Of a DNA stretch of 64,000 bases, positions 26,718-35,749 are shown piece by piece (the first letter of the stretch is position 1; every line of letters starts with the position of its first letter). Source of the DNA: Pleomorphochaeta sp963678575 (GTDB lineage: Bacteria; Spirochaetota; Spirochaetia; Sphaerochaetales; Sphaerochaetaceae); the NCBI GenBank assembly GCA_963678575.2, contig CAXXHV010000002.1, positions 1,736,001-1,800,000 of the forward strand, read 5' to 3'. Below the pieces are notes generated by a model. The model was given only the letters and a program-made list of their open reading frames with translations, was not told where the DNA came from and did no database searches. A program made the translations under genes and the position numbers.

Positions 26718-27677
26718 TTATCTCTTACCCTTATCGTAAATTTCTCCAAGAGCTTTTGGAGCTTTATTAGTTTTTGAGAAAAATAGTAATAATATAAGTG
26801 TTAATACATACGGGAAAGTCAATACTAAATCACTATAACTACTTGGTAGAGATAACTGTTGAACTAAGAAATATCCAATACTTCTTGCAAAGCCAAAAAT
26901 TAAACAAGCTAATAAGGTATTTGATATTTTCCAGTTTCCAAAAATATATGCGGCTATTGCTAAATATCCATAGCCAACAAAAATGCTTGGAGAAAAGTTT
27001 GTTGAAATAGAATAAGCAAAACACATACCACCTAAGCCTGACATAGCACCACTTATAAGGATTGCTATAAATCTTATGTGAGTAACATTTTGTCCTGCTG
27101 CAGCAACAGATTGTGGATTATCACCACAGGCTCTTAGTCTCATTCCAAAAGGTGTTTTATATAATATATATGCCATTATCAAAGCTATTATTACAATAAT
27201 AAATTCAAAGACATATACATCTGTAAAAAATGCACCAATTACTGGTATATTTGATATAACTGGGACTGTAACCCTTGGAAATACAAATAACATAAACTTA
27301 TTTGAGGATTGTCCAAATATTGAAATATTTAACTGGTTTGTTAAAAATGCAGTAAGAGAAACAGATAACATATTAATAACAACACCACTTATAACCTGGT
27401 TAGCTTGAAACTTTAAAACAATAAGTGCATAAAGCATTGCAAATAAAGCTCCTCCAACCATTGCTGCAAATAAAGATATATAAACTAATGCACTTTGAGA
27501 ATCAACAAATGAGGAGGTTAATAGAGCAACAATAAAGCCTCCAAAAAAAGCACCCATTCCAAGTAAACCTTCTAATGCTAAATTAATTACCCCACTGCCT
27601 TCACAGAAAATACCACCAATTGAAATAATAAATAGAGGCAAAGTGAATGCCATACTTTCAATTATTATATTATTCAT
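26718..27677 (-). CDS. nucleoside-type ABC importer permease 2 (second system)
   Basis: About 319 residues, polytopic, BPD_transp_2 family. It contains GGIFCEGSGVINLALEGLLGMGAFFGG, FQANQVISGVVINML and GDNPQSVAAAGQNVTHIR, the signatures of the second permease of BMP importers. ATG 27675-27677 is chosen because GGAGG lies 6 nt upstream; a start 12 nt earlier in the same frame lacks this. It overlaps the preceding permease by 8 bp. Function: passage of nucleosides across the inner membrane with the partner at 27670-28815. Confidence 0.92.
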   Translation of the reverse strand: MNNIIIESMAFTLPLFIISIGGIFCEGSGVINLALEGLLGMGAFFGGFIVALLTSSFVDSQSALVYISLFAAMVGGALFAMLYALIVLKFQANQVISGVVINMLSVSLTAFLTNQLNISIFGQSSNKFMLFVFPRVTVPVISNIPVIGAFFTDVYVFEFIIVIIALIMAYILYKTPFGMRLRACGDNPQSVAAAGQNVTHIRFIAILISGAMSGLGGMCFAYSISTNFSPSIFVGYGYLAIAAYIFGNWKISNTLLACLIFGFARSIGYFLVQQLSLPSSYSDLVLTFPYVLTLILLLFFSKTNKAPKALGEIYDKGKR

Positions 27678-28815
27678 TTTTACCTCCATTTTCTAAAAGC
27701 TCAGTTTTAAATTTATTTGCTAACATTTTAAAATAACCACTACTTGCACTAAATAATAAAAGGATACTAGTAATTAACGCAGCTATTTCTCTTAATACAC
27801 CTAATTTTGAAGAAAGGTAAGCAGTTCCACATTCAAATATCATTACTAATATTGAAGCAAAAAAACATCCGATTGGAGCCATATTTCCTAGAAGAGCTAC
27901 TGCAATTGCATCAAAGCCTAAAGGTGGAACTATTCTTGGCTGAATGGAAGCATAACTGCCTAAATAGTAAGTAACACCGGCAAGACCAGCTAAGGCTCCT
28001 GAAATAATCATTGTTTTTACAATAGTAGATCCAACTTTCATACCAGAATATCTTGAAGCTTTTTTATTTACTCCAACAGATTTTAATTCAAATCCAAATC
28101 TTGTCTTTTCTAAAACAAATTTAATAATAAATACAACAATAATTGCTAAGAAAAAGACTGTTGTTATATTCATTCGTAATCCAAATTTTTCTACATCAAC
28201 TAACGTTAATCTAGCATTTTGATTGATTTCTACACTCTGTCTTGTAACGGGATCAACAAATCTGGTTTGAATAAAGAAACTTGCAACATAGCTTATTATG
28301 TAATTAAACATAATAGCCACAACAACTTCATTCATATTAAATTTATATTTTAACCAGCCAATTAATGCTCCCATCAAAGCTCCAACTCCAATCCCAATTA
28401 ATATTACAAGGATTTTTGCAACTACAGATGTTATATCACTATAACCAACTAATACTGTTGCAACAAAACCAGACAATACCATTATTCCTGATACACAGAT
28501 GTTAAAAAGTCCACACTTTAGAGCTATTGCTACTGAAAGTGAAGCGAATATCATAGGAACACTATAATTAAGCAAATTTAAAAAATCAGTCAATTGACTT
28601 TTTCTTCCAGGATATTTTGCTTTTGGTAAAATACCTGAACCTTGCAATAAACTCTCATAAGCTAATAAAGGGTTTTTACCTAAAAGTAAAAGTAAAATTG
28701 CACCCCCAAGTAAGCTCAATAATAAGCAAAAAATAGATATCCTTAATACTTGGTGTTTCCCTGGTCCACAAAAACTAGCAAAACTTCTTTTAAAAATATT
28801 TTTTTTATTAAGCAT
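27670..28815 (-). CDS. nucleoside-type ABC importer permease 1 (second system)
   Basis: 381 residues. A longer cytoplasmic start (MLNKKNIFKRSFASFCGPGKHQ) precedes about nine membrane helices. Diagnostic segments are NPLLAYESLLQGSG, LNLLNYSVPMIFASLSVAIALKCGLFNICVSG and FNMNEVVVAIMFNYIISY, the ATPase-contact loop of YufP-type permeases. It overlaps the ATPase gene by 8 bp and the next permease by 8 bp, so all are translated as one unit. Compared with the first importer's permease (338 residues) it is longer mainly at the N-terminus. Confidence 0.92.
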   Translation of the reverse strand: MLNKKNIFKRSFASFCGPGKHQVLRISIFCLLLSLLGGAILLLLLGKNPLLAYESLLQGSGILPKAKYPGRKSQLTDFLNLLNYSVPMIFASLSVAIALKCGLFNICVSGIMVLSGFVATVLVGYSDITSVVAKILVILIGIGVGALMGALIGWLKYKFNMNEVVVAIMFNYIISYVASFFIQTRFVDPVTRQSVEINQNARLTLVDVEKFGLRMNITTVFFLAIIVVFIIKFVLEKTRFGFELKSVGVNKKASRYSGMKVGSTIVKTMIISGALAGLAGVTYYLGSYASIQPRIVPPLGFDAIAVALLGNMAPIGCFFASILVMIFECGTAYLSSKLGVLREIAALITSILLLFSASSGYFKMLANKFKTELLENGGKNE

Positions 28816-30349
28816 GGTTGTGAACCCCCATCATGTATTCTCCTACTTGTTCTTTAGTAAGTTTTTTAGCGTCCTCAATTGTTTGAATTTGTCCATTATA
28901 AATTACTAATATAGTATCAGCTAAAGCCATAATTTCATCCAATTCCAATGAGATTAACAAAATAGCTTTACCCTTATTACGTAGCTCAGCAATTCTATTA
29001 TGAATTATTTCAATAGCTCCAACATCAAGGCCCCTTGTTGGCTGAACAAATATAATTAAATTTGAATCTGAGTGTATTTCTCGAGCAATAATGGCCTTTT
29101 GTTGATTACCTCCACTCATACTTCTAACAATAGTATTATGAGTTTCTTCTCCACATCTAATATCATATTTTTCAATTAAATAATCACTAGTTTTTACAAA
29201 CTCATCATAATTCAATACGCCTTTAGCAGAACAATATGGTTCTTGATAATATTGTTTTAAACATAAATTTTCAGATAAAGTAAAATCTAACAATAGTCCA
29301 ACATTGTGTCTGTCTTCTGGGATATAAGCAATTCCAGACTCTATTCTCTCTCGAATATTTAAATGATTTATTTCTTTATCTTCTAATAAAATTTTACCTG
29401 CACTAATATTAATCAAGCCAGCAATTGCATCAGCAATTTCAACTTGACCGTTACCTGAAACACCTGCAACTGCTAATATCTCACCACTTCTAACTTTAAA
29501 AGAAATATTCTTTAAAACTTGAATTCCATCACTATTAATACTGCTAATGTTTTCAACTTTTAATATATCTTTTCCATATGGATTATTATCTTTCTTTATT
29601 TGCAGAGAAATATCATGACCGACCATAAGAGATGCCATTTCTTTTGTAGTTGTTTTTTCTACATCTAATACATCAATTAATTTACCTTTTCTTAATATTG
29701 CACATCTATCTGCTATCTTTTTAATCTCATCTAATTTATGAGTAATAATAATTATTGTTTTTCCACTATCTCTAAGAGATTTAATTATCTTTAATAAAGA
29801 TTCAATCTCTTGAGGTGTTAACACAGCAGTAGGCTCATCAAATATTAATAATTCAGCATTTCTATATAGCATCTTTAATATTTCAACTCTTTGTCTTGTT
29901 GAAACAGCTACATCTTGAATTAAGTCAGTTGGATTAACATCTAGATGATATTTCTTTGATAATAAAGTTACATCTTCATTTGCTTTCTTTAAATCTACTT
30001 TAGGAAATATTCCAAATTGTTTTTTTATGGGCTCTATTCCTAAAATAATATTTTCAGCAATTGTTTGATTATCTACAAGTTTAAAATGTTGGTGGACCAT
30101 TCCAATATGTAATTTATTTGCATCAAGAGGAGAAGTTATATTAACTTTTTTACCTTTAATATAAATACTTCCATTTGTTGGTTCATAAAGTCCAAAAAGA
30201 ATGCTCATTAAAGTTGATTTACCAGCTCCATTTTCTCCAAGTATTGCATATATTTCTCCTGTTTTAACATCTAAAGAAACATCATCATTAGCTACAATAT
30301 TAGGAAATACTTTGCTTATGTTTTTCAACTCTACAAAATTTGTATTCAT
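28808..30349 (-). CDS. nucleoside-type ABC importer, duplicated ATP-binding protein (second system)
   Basis: 513 residues, two ABC domains. Domain 1: Walker A GENGAGKST (37-45), H-loop MVHQHFKLVDNQT, Walker B LLIFDEPTAVLTP; its signature region VAVSTRQRVEILKML departs from the LSGGQ consensus. Domain 2: degenerate Walker A GVSGNGQVE, good signature MSGGNQQKAIIAREI. This split of a weak signature and a weak Walker A leaves one competent ATP site, as in many such importers. The ribosome site GGAGA follows directly after the T-run of the hairpin upstream, so initiation could be affected by that hairpin. Confidence 0.93.
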   Translation of the reverse strand: MNTNFVELKNISKVFPNIVANDDVSLDVKTGEIYAILGENGAGKSTLMSILFGLYEPTNGSIYIKGKKVNITSPLDANKLHIGMVHQHFKLVDNQTIAENIILGIEPIKKQFGIFPKVDLKKANEDVTLLSKKYHLDVNPTDLIQDVAVSTRQRVEILKMLYRNAELLIFDEPTAVLTPQEIESLLKIIKSLRDSGKTIIIITHKLDEIKKIADRCAILRKGKLIDVLDVEKTTTKEMASLMVGHDISLQIKKDNNPYGKDILKVENISSINSDGIQVLKNISFKVRSGEILAVAGVSGNGQVEIADAIAGLINISAGKILLEDKEINHLNIRERIESGIAYIPEDRHNVGLLLDFTLSENLCLKQYYQEPYCSAKGVLNYDEFVKTSDYLIEKYDIRCGEETHNTIVRSMSGGNQQKAIIAREIHSDSNLIIFVQPTRGLDVGAIEIIHNRIAELRNKGKAILLISLELDEIMALADTILVIYNGQIQTIEDAKKLTKEQVGEYMMGVHNHA

Positions 30350-30360
30350 TTATATTCTCC

Positions 30361-30400
30361 AAAAAGGTCCATTCCCATTAATGAAAATGGACCTTTTTTA
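30361..30400. terminator. intra-operon hairpin/attenuator after the second binding-protein gene
   Basis: A perfect 13-bp stem (AAAAAGGTCCATT 30361-30373 with AATGGACCTTTTT 30386-30398) forms a classical terminator shape readable on both strands. It lies between the BMP gene and its ATPase gene, only 11 nt before the ATPase start. It probably stops most transcripts, giving excess binding protein, while some read through. Confidence 0.8.
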
Positions 30401-30404
30401 TAGA

Positions 30405-31538
30405 CTAATTTACTTTAAATTCTTCAACAGAGAATCCACCGAAGTTTGAAGCAGGAACAATTGTACCATTTTTAACTAATTTATATGCTTCATCTAGTTT
30501 AGCAATTGTGTCACTCTTTAATTGATTATGACCTTCTGTTTTTACAAAACCAGTTGAATCAGTATTAGCTTGTAATACTTCATTTGCACCTTTGAAAGTA
30601 CCATCTTTAATTTTTTGTAAAGTTTTATCAACATTAATTCCCATTACTTTAAGAACACTTGTTAATATGATATTACTATCTCCAACAACACCGTCATTCC
30701 ATTGGTCAACATCACAACCAATTACTTTAACTTTGCCTTTTGATTCTTTTGCTGCAGTAAATACGCCATTACCTGATCCACCTGCTGCTACAAATAAAAT
30801 ATCACAACCTTCATTAATTAATTGGTTACCAATAATTTTACCAGTTGCTTCATCAGCAAAGGAACCAACATAGTTTCCACCAACATTAGCACCAGTTACA
30901 TCAGTACCAGCTTGAGATGCTAATTCTACACATTCTACACTTGTACCATATTTTTCATTAGCATATTTCACACCACATTCAAAACCATATTGATAGTTTA
31001 CATTTGATGGATAAGCAACACCATTAATTACAGCTACTTTATTAGTTTTTGTTTCTAAAGCGGCAGCAATACCTGCGAAGAAACCAGATTCTTGTTCAGC
31101 AAAAAGCATTGCATAAACATTGTCTAATACAATATTACCTGCAGGATCTGCTGGATCAACTGGGAAAGTGTCCACAAGAATAAATTTTGTATCTGGGTTA
31201 TCAATTGCTAATTGAGAGATACCTGAAAATTGGAATCCAGTACATACTTCAACATCATAATCTGCAACTACATCTGCTGCAACTTTTAATGCTTTAGCTA
31301 CATCACCACTTGGTTCTCTTAAAGGTTTAACAGTTGAACCTGGATTCTTTTCAATAAATGATAAAATACCATTATAGTTTTCTTCGTTAAAAGAACCATC
31401 ATCAACACCTGAAGGGGTTGTAATAATAGCTATATTCAATCCCTTTTCAACACTAGTTTGCTCTTCAGCTTTTCCACTTGCAAATACTAATGATGAAACA
31501 CACATCATACTCATTGCGATTAACAACAATTTTTTCAT
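30405..31538 (-). CDS. BMP-family nucleoside-binding protein (second system)
   Basis: 377 residues from ATG 31536-31538, which has AAGGAG upstream; an in-frame codon 15 nt earlier does not. Signal peptide MKKLLLIAMSMMCVSSLVFA-SGKAEE, spirochaete-like, no lipobox. BMP fold landmarks are IAIITTPSGVDDGSFNEENYNG, YDVEVCTGFQFSG, TKFILVDTFP, ESGFFAGIAAALET, ILFVAAGGSGNGVFTAAKE and VIGCDVDQWND. The last holds the conserved Asp that contacts the nucleoside ribose in PnrA. It follows purine nucleoside phosphorylase by 43 nt, so a purine nucleoside is the likely ligand. Confidence 0.92.
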   Translation of the reverse strand: MKKLLLIAMSMMCVSSLVFASGKAEEQTSVEKGLNIAIITTPSGVDDGSFNEENYNGILSFIEKNPGSTVKPLREPSGDVAKALKVAADVVADYDVEVCTGFQFSGISQLAIDNPDTKFILVDTFPVDPADPAGNIVLDNVYAMLFAEQESGFFAGIAAALETKTNKVAVINGVAYPSNVNYQYGFECGVKYANEKYGTSVECVELASQAGTDVTGANVGGNYVGSFADEATGKIIGNQLINEGCDILFVAAGGSGNGVFTAAKESKGKVKVIGCDVDQWNDGVVGDSNIILTSVLKVMGINVDKTLQKIKDGTFKGANEVLQANTDSTGFVKTEGHNQLKSDTIAKLDEAYKLVKNGTIVPASNFGGFSVEEFKVN

Positions 31539-31581
31539 ATATAACTCCTTCACAATTAAAAACTAAAATTATTAATTGTAA

Positions 31582-32415
31582 TTATATTTCCCATTTTTTA
31601 ATGACCTGTTTCAACAATCCAATGAATTGTGGTCTAACTTTTTTTCCTGCTTCAATTACTTCATTTTCATCTAAAATTGTTTCACTTATACCTGTTGCCA
31701 TATTAGTTAAACAACTTATTCCTAATAATTCCATACCAAAGTAACTTGCAACAATAGCTTCAAAAACTGTAGACATTCCTGTTGCATCTGCACCCAGCTT
31801 TGTTGCAAGCTTAACTTCTGCAGCTGTTTCAAAACTTGGTCCACTAAAGAATTGATACACGCCTTCCTTTATGGGGATATTTAACTCTTTTGCACAAGTT
31901 TTTGCAACACTTATCATCCTAGAACTATAAGTTTTTGACATATCAAAGAATCTTGGCCCTAATTCTTCATAATTTGTACCACGTAGAGGGTTTTCTGCAA
32001 CTAATTTTATATGATCTTTGATTATCATCAAATCACCAACATTCCAATCCTTTCTCAAACATCCACTAGCATTAGTTAAAATTAATTTTTTAATATTCAA
32101 TTGATTAAATACAAATATTGGATAACAAACTGTTTTAGTATCATAGCCTTCGTAATAATGAAAACGACCTTGCATACAAACTATTTTTTTCCCACCTAAT
32201 TCACCAATTACTAATCTGCCATAGTGTCCTGGAGCTGTGGATTTTGGGAAAAAAGGAATATCACAATAATTTATTATAGTTGGATTTTCAATATCATCGG
32301 CTAATTCACCAAGACCGCTGCCTAAAATAAGAGCAATATCCACGTCACAATCAATTTTATTTTTAATAAAATTAGCACTTTGTTCAACTTTTTCTAAAAA
32401 GTTTAGTTCTTCCAT
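31582..32415 (-). CDS. purine nucleoside phosphorylase (trimeric class)
   Basis: 277 residues, the length of trimeric PNP. Landmarks: phosphate loop ILGSGLGELAD (residues 30-40), TAPGHYGRLVIG, GRFHYYEGYD, LTNASGCLRKDW, FETAAEVKLA with the base-contacting Glu, GADATGMSTVFEAIVAS and LTNMATGI with the Asn that binds N7/O6 of hypoxanthine or guanine. It splits (deoxy)inosine and (deoxy)guanosine with phosphate into base and (deoxy)ribose 1-phosphate. It lies 3 nt after the class II aldolase and before the importer, placing sugar phosphate release between uptake and the isomerase/aldolase. Confidence 0.95.
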   Translation of the reverse strand: MEELNFLEKVEQSANFIKNKIDCDVDIALILGSGLGELADDIENPTIINYCDIPFFPKSTAPGHYGRLVIGELGGKKIVCMQGRFHYYEGYDTKTVCYPIFVFNQLNIKKLILTNASGCLRKDWNVGDLMIIKDHIKLVAENPLRGTNYEELGPRFFDMSKTYSSRMISVAKTCAKELNIPIKEGVYQFFSGPSFETAAEVKLATKLGADATGMSTVFEAIVASYFGMELLGISCLTNMATGISETILDENEVIEAGKKVRPQFIGLLKQVIKKWEI

Positions 32416-32418
32416 AAA

Positions 32419-33066
32419 TTACCTCATAGCCTCAATTTCTTTGCATTGTTGTTCATTAAGTTCTTGTGCATCTAAGCCGAAAGAATTTAATTGATTAGCA
32501 ATTACAGTCATTTGAGCGGATCTTTCAAGTAAATCCATTTTATCAAATCCACCTAATAAATCTTTTGCTAAAACAATTGCTCCATGATTTTGCATAAGCA
32601 TCACATCATAATCTTTACAATATTTCGATACTTCTTTTGCTAGCGATTTAGTTCCCATTAGTGAATATGGGACATTTATTACATCACCCATAAAAAAATA
32701 GGCTTCAGCTGTTAATTTTGATAATATTTTGCATTCTTCTGTAGCTATTGTGCTAAAGGTAGATGCATATATTGGATGAGAATGAACTACTGCATTAATA
32801 TCTGGTCTATTAATTAGTGCTAATCTATGAATTTCATTTTCAATGCTTAATTTTAAATTAGGAGTATGATTAGTGCCATCAAAACCGACTATTGCTATTT
32901 TATCTGCAGTCAAACAACTTTTATCAAGCGCTGAAGGTGTTATACAAAATAAATCATCATTTATTCTAAAACTTATATTACCACCTGAGACAGTTGTTAA
33001 ACCTCTTGCGAAAAGACGACTCATTGTTTGGGCTACAGCATTTCTTTCTTCATAAAAATCTATCAT
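32419..33066 (-). CDS. class II aldolase (fuculose-phosphate aldolase/DrdA-like)
   Basis: 215 residues from ATG 33064-33066, preceded by AGAG; a longer frame to 33093 lies inside the upstream gene. Zinc-aldolase residues are clear: catalytic E76 in SIENEIHR, zinc ligands H95 and H97 in VVHSHP and H161 in MQNHGAI, matching E73/H92/H94/H155 of FucA. The family cleaves ketose 1-phosphates to DHAP and an aldehyde. Beside an MtnA-like isomerase it is the partner that in DHAP-shunt loci cleaves (deoxy)ribulose 1-phosphate. The exact substrate (ribulose 1-P, 5-deoxyribulose 1-P or methylthioribulose 1-P) is not decided by sequence. Confidence 0.88.
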   Translation of the reverse strand: MIDFYEERNAVAQTMSRLFARGLTTVSGGNISFRINDDLFCITPSALDKSCLTADKIAIVGFDGTNHTPNLKLSIENEIHRLALINRPDINAVVHSHPIYASTFSTIATEECKILSKLTAEAYFFMGDVINVPYSLMGTKSLAKEVSKYCKDYDVMLMQNHGAIVLAKDLLGGFDKMDLLERSAQMTVIANQLNSFGLDAQELNEQQCKEIEAMR

Positions 33067-33067
33067 T

Positions 33068-34108
33068 TTATTTACTCTCTTTATAATATTCATCTAAACA
33101 ATGTGAATCAAATTGCCCTCTATCGGTAATAACACCAGCACATAATTCAGGAGGAGTAATATCAAATGCAGGATAATAGCCTTTAACACCTTCATAAGTA
33201 AACTTTTGAGAAAGTGCATGTAATACTAATTCTGGATCCCTCTCTTCAATTACAATCGAAGCTTTATCTTTATGAGATAAATTAGGCTTACCAGTAACAT
33301 AATATGGAATACCAAAATATTTACAAGCTAATGCAATTTGGAAAGTTCCAACTTTATTAACTATATGACCATCCATACAAATTACATCAGCGGCAGAAGT
33401 AAATACATCAACTTTCTTTTTTTCTAATACATAACCTGGCATATTATCTGTAATAACAGTTACATCAAAACCCATATCTTTTATACAACTTGCAGTAAGT
33501 CTACCACCTTGAAAATAAGGTCGTGTTTCAGGACAGAAAAATTTAATATCTTTATTTTGTTCTCTAATTGATTTAAGCATCATTCCAACAACAGTTTCAG
33601 CCCAACATTGAGTCATTACAGTTCCTTTATTAGGAAAATTATCAACAAGGTATTTACCCATGATTTTACAGGATGTATATATTTCATCATAATATTCTAC
33701 TGTTGTATTAAAAGCCGCATCAATTGCTGAGTTCCCTCTTAATTTTGCATTAACAGCAGCTACTTCACATTTTTCAACAATCTCTTTCATAAAAGCTGAT
33801 GTTGTTGGTCTAGCAGTATAAAGAGCTATTCCTGCATTATGCATAAAACTAACAAAATCTACTTCCTTAAGACTTCTAGCTTGATAAGCGGCTAATGCCA
33901 TCCCCATTCCTGCAGCAAAATAAGGTCCCCAACTTTGAGTAACCATATCTGTAATGGCTTGAGCTACTTCATTATAAGTCGTACATTCAACAAATCTAAC
34001 CTCGATTGGATAAATCCTTCTGTCTAAAATTCTAACTTTACCTTCGCTATACCATGCAATATTTTCATACTTTAAAATAAATGCCATTCCATCATCTAGT
34101 CTGTTCAT
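33068..34108 (-). CDS. MtnA-like aldose-1-phosphate isomerase (eIF2B-alpha fold)
   Basis: 346 residues. The C-terminal core is that of MtnA/DrdI isomerases: catalytic C168 (MTQCWAE), ETRPYFQGGRLTA, ITDNMPGY, D241 (SAADVI) and NKVGT. R100 in ARPTTSAF matches the ligand Arg of MtnA. However, the usual RGAPAIG loop that helps bind the phosphosugar is replaced by QSWGPYFA (58-65), and the Cys loop lacks the CNAG form, so the substrate probably differs from methylthioribose 1-phosphate. It precedes the aldolase by 1 nt and may convert ribose 1-phosphate (from PNP) to ribulose 1-phosphate. Confidence 0.85.
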   Translation of the reverse strand: MNRLDDGMAFILKYENIAWYSEGKVRILDRRIYPIEVRFVECTTYNEVAQAITDMVTQSWGPYFAAGMGMALAAYQARSLKEVDFVSFMHNAGIALYTARPTTSAFMKEIVEKCEVAAVNAKLRGNSAIDAAFNTTVEYYDEIYTSCKIMGKYLVDNFPNKGTVMTQCWAETVVGMMLKSIREQNKDIKFFCPETRPYFQGGRLTASCIKDMGFDVTVITDNMPGYVLEKKKVDVFTSAADVICMDGHIVNKVGTFQIALACKYFGIPYYVTGKPNLSHKDKASIVIEERDPELVLHALSQKFTYEGVKGYYPAFDITPPELCAGVITDRGQFDSHCLDEYYKESK

Positions 34109-34274
34109 GATTCACCTTTTTTTATTTTGTTTTTCATTGTTTCTATCATATAAACACGAAAAAAACCAAAAGTCAAGGAAAAAGATTTTTTATTAAAACC
34201 ATAATATTTCTTTACTTAATAAGATATTAATGCTAATTTTATAAAAAGACTAAATTTTGTTTTAAGGAAACTAT

Positions 34275-35045
34275 ATGATAGCAAAAGAAAGACGAGATCA
34301 AATAAAAACCATATTGGATAAAGAAAAAACTATTACTGTTAAAAATTTAGCAGCTTTGTTAAATGTTACAATGGAAACAATAAGAAGTGACTTAGATTAT
34401 TTATCTAAAAAGAATTTTGGAATAATTAAAGTACATGGTGGAGCCTATAAAATTGATACTTTTGATAAATCCATTCCAATCCAACTCAGAGAACAAGTAA
34501 TGATGAAAGAGAAGGAATCTTTAGCTAATATTTCAACCTCTTTTATAAATGATGGAGATATAATAATGCTTGATTCAAGTTCAACAAGTTTATGCATTGC
34601 TAAACAATTAAACTTAAAACAATTAAAAGCCACAATTATAACCAACTCGCTGTCTATTATTAATTTAGTATCAAATAATCCATTAATTAAAACAATCTGC
34701 TTAGGAGGAAACTTAACAAATAATGCAAATGCTTTTAGGGGAAATATTACAATAGATAACTTAAATAAATTACATTGTGATAAAACTTTTATAAGCCCAA
34801 CTTCCATATCTCTTGATTTTGGATTAAGTCATGACAATGAATTTGCAGCTCAAATTACAGCTAAAATGATAAACAACAGTGATGTGGCTTTTTTAGTTGT
34901 TGATCACACAAAATTTGGTAAATCTAGCTTAACAAAAATTGAAGATTTTAATAAAATCAAGTATGTAATTACAAATAAAAGACCAAGTAAAGAATGGACA
35001 ACTTTCTTTAAAACTAAATCAATTATTTTAAAATGTAACACTTAA
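34275..35045 (+). CDS. DeoR-family transcriptional regulator
   Basis: 256 residues. An N-terminal DeoR HTH (ERRDQIKTILDKEKTITVKN, LLNVTMETIRSDLDYL, then KVHGGAY) is joined to a sugar-phosphate-sensing DeoRC domain (residues 75-235) with DSSSTSLCIAKQL and TNSLSI, and FISPTSISLDFGLSHDNEFAAQ. Such proteins usually repress sugar genes and release DNA on binding a phosphorylated sugar. It is divergent from the isomerase/aldolase/PNP/importer operon with a 166-bp shared promoter region, so it probably controls that operon, perhaps through a pentose phosphate intermediate. Confidence 0.92.
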   Translation: MIAKERRDQIKTILDKEKTITVKNLAALLNVTMETIRSDLDYLSKKNFGIIKVHGGAYKIDTFDKSIPIQLREQVMMKEKESLANISTSFINDGDIIMLDSSSTSLCIAKQLNLKQLKATIITNSLSIINLVSNNPLIKTICLGGNLTNNANAFRGNITIDNLNKLHCDKTFISPTSISLDFGLSHDNEFAAQITAKMINNSDVAFLVVDHTKFGKSSLTKIEDFNKIKYVITNKRPSKEWTTFFKTKSIILKCNT

Positions 35046-35338
35046 TCAAACTTTTTTTTAATTATAATATCTAAATATTTAATATCAAAAATGTTTTTGT
35101 AATAAATTATTTATTGGAATTTATTTAAACTTAAACAATTAATTATATTTTTTTATTTCACAATATAATTTTCATTTTTTGGATATTTTCAATCAAGTAT
35201 TTTAAAATAAAAAACTTTATTATTTATAAAATATATACTATTATTAGATATATAACAATTAAATATTTTGCCAGACTATCCTTAACTTTGTTATCTCACA
35301 AATCAAAAAATATAATTATAATAGGGGAGATTATATTT
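35046..35338. other. AT-rich non-coding region with one promoter candidate
   Basis: About 290 bp of very AT-rich DNA between the DeoR gene and the small basic protein. I see no reading frame, no RNA gene and no clear terminator for DeoR. The only structured signal is TTGCCA (35268-35273), 17 nt, then TTATCT (35291-35296), a plausible sigma-70-type promoter for the next gene. Confidence 0.45.
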
Positions 35339-35608
35339 ATGAATAATTATGATGATTGGAATCATGAAGAAAGAGTAAAAACAAGAAATGCTCTAGTTTC
35401 ATTGGATTATGATATTTTTAGATCTGATTTTTCAAAAAATAAAAAAGGCTGTACAATGAAAAACAGCAATGGGAAATGCGGATATATAAAATTAAAAGAC
35501 GCAATAATCAAAAATTACAAATTATATGATTCAAAAACAGATTTATTAATTAAATTTTATTCATCTATTAAAGAAATCATTGAAGATGGATGGAGAGTTA
35601 AAAAATAA
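35339..35608 (+). CDS. small basic protein of unknown function
   Basis: 89 residues from ATG 35339, with AGGGGAG 13 nt upstream; an in-frame codon at 35288 has no ribosome site. MNNYDDWNHEERVKTRNAL starts a polar protein with two cysteines six residues apart (GCTMKNSNGKCGY), followed by a helical C-terminus (LLIKFYSSIKEIIEDGW). No signal peptide or membrane helix. I do not recognise the family. It is a single-gene unit with its own terminator and promoter candidate. Confidence 0.65.
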   Translation: MNNYDDWNHEERVKTRNALVSLDYDIFRSDFSKNKKGCTMKNSNGKCGYIKLKDAIIKNYKLYDSKTDLLIKFYSSIKEIIEDGWRVKK

Positions 35609-35670
35609 AATACTTCTCTTTTTAGTAATATTTTTCAAATATTGTTTATCTTTGTCTAGATCTTTTACAA

Positions 35671-35708
35671 AACCAAGGAATTAAATATTCCTTGGTTTCT
35701 TTTTTTTT
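35671..35708 (+). terminator. terminator of the small basic protein gene
   Basis: AACCAAGGAA (35671-35680) pairs with TTCCTTGGTT around a 7-nt loop, followed by TC and ten T. A textbook strong terminator. Confidence 0.9.
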
Positions 35709-35749
35709 AACAATTTGATGAACATTATTATTAATAATAAACACCTATT

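Noticed and set aside
33068..34108. Calling this gene mtnA (methionine salvage)
   Set aside because: The RGAPAIG loop is missing and the neighbours are nucleoside genes, so the symbol would overstate the function.
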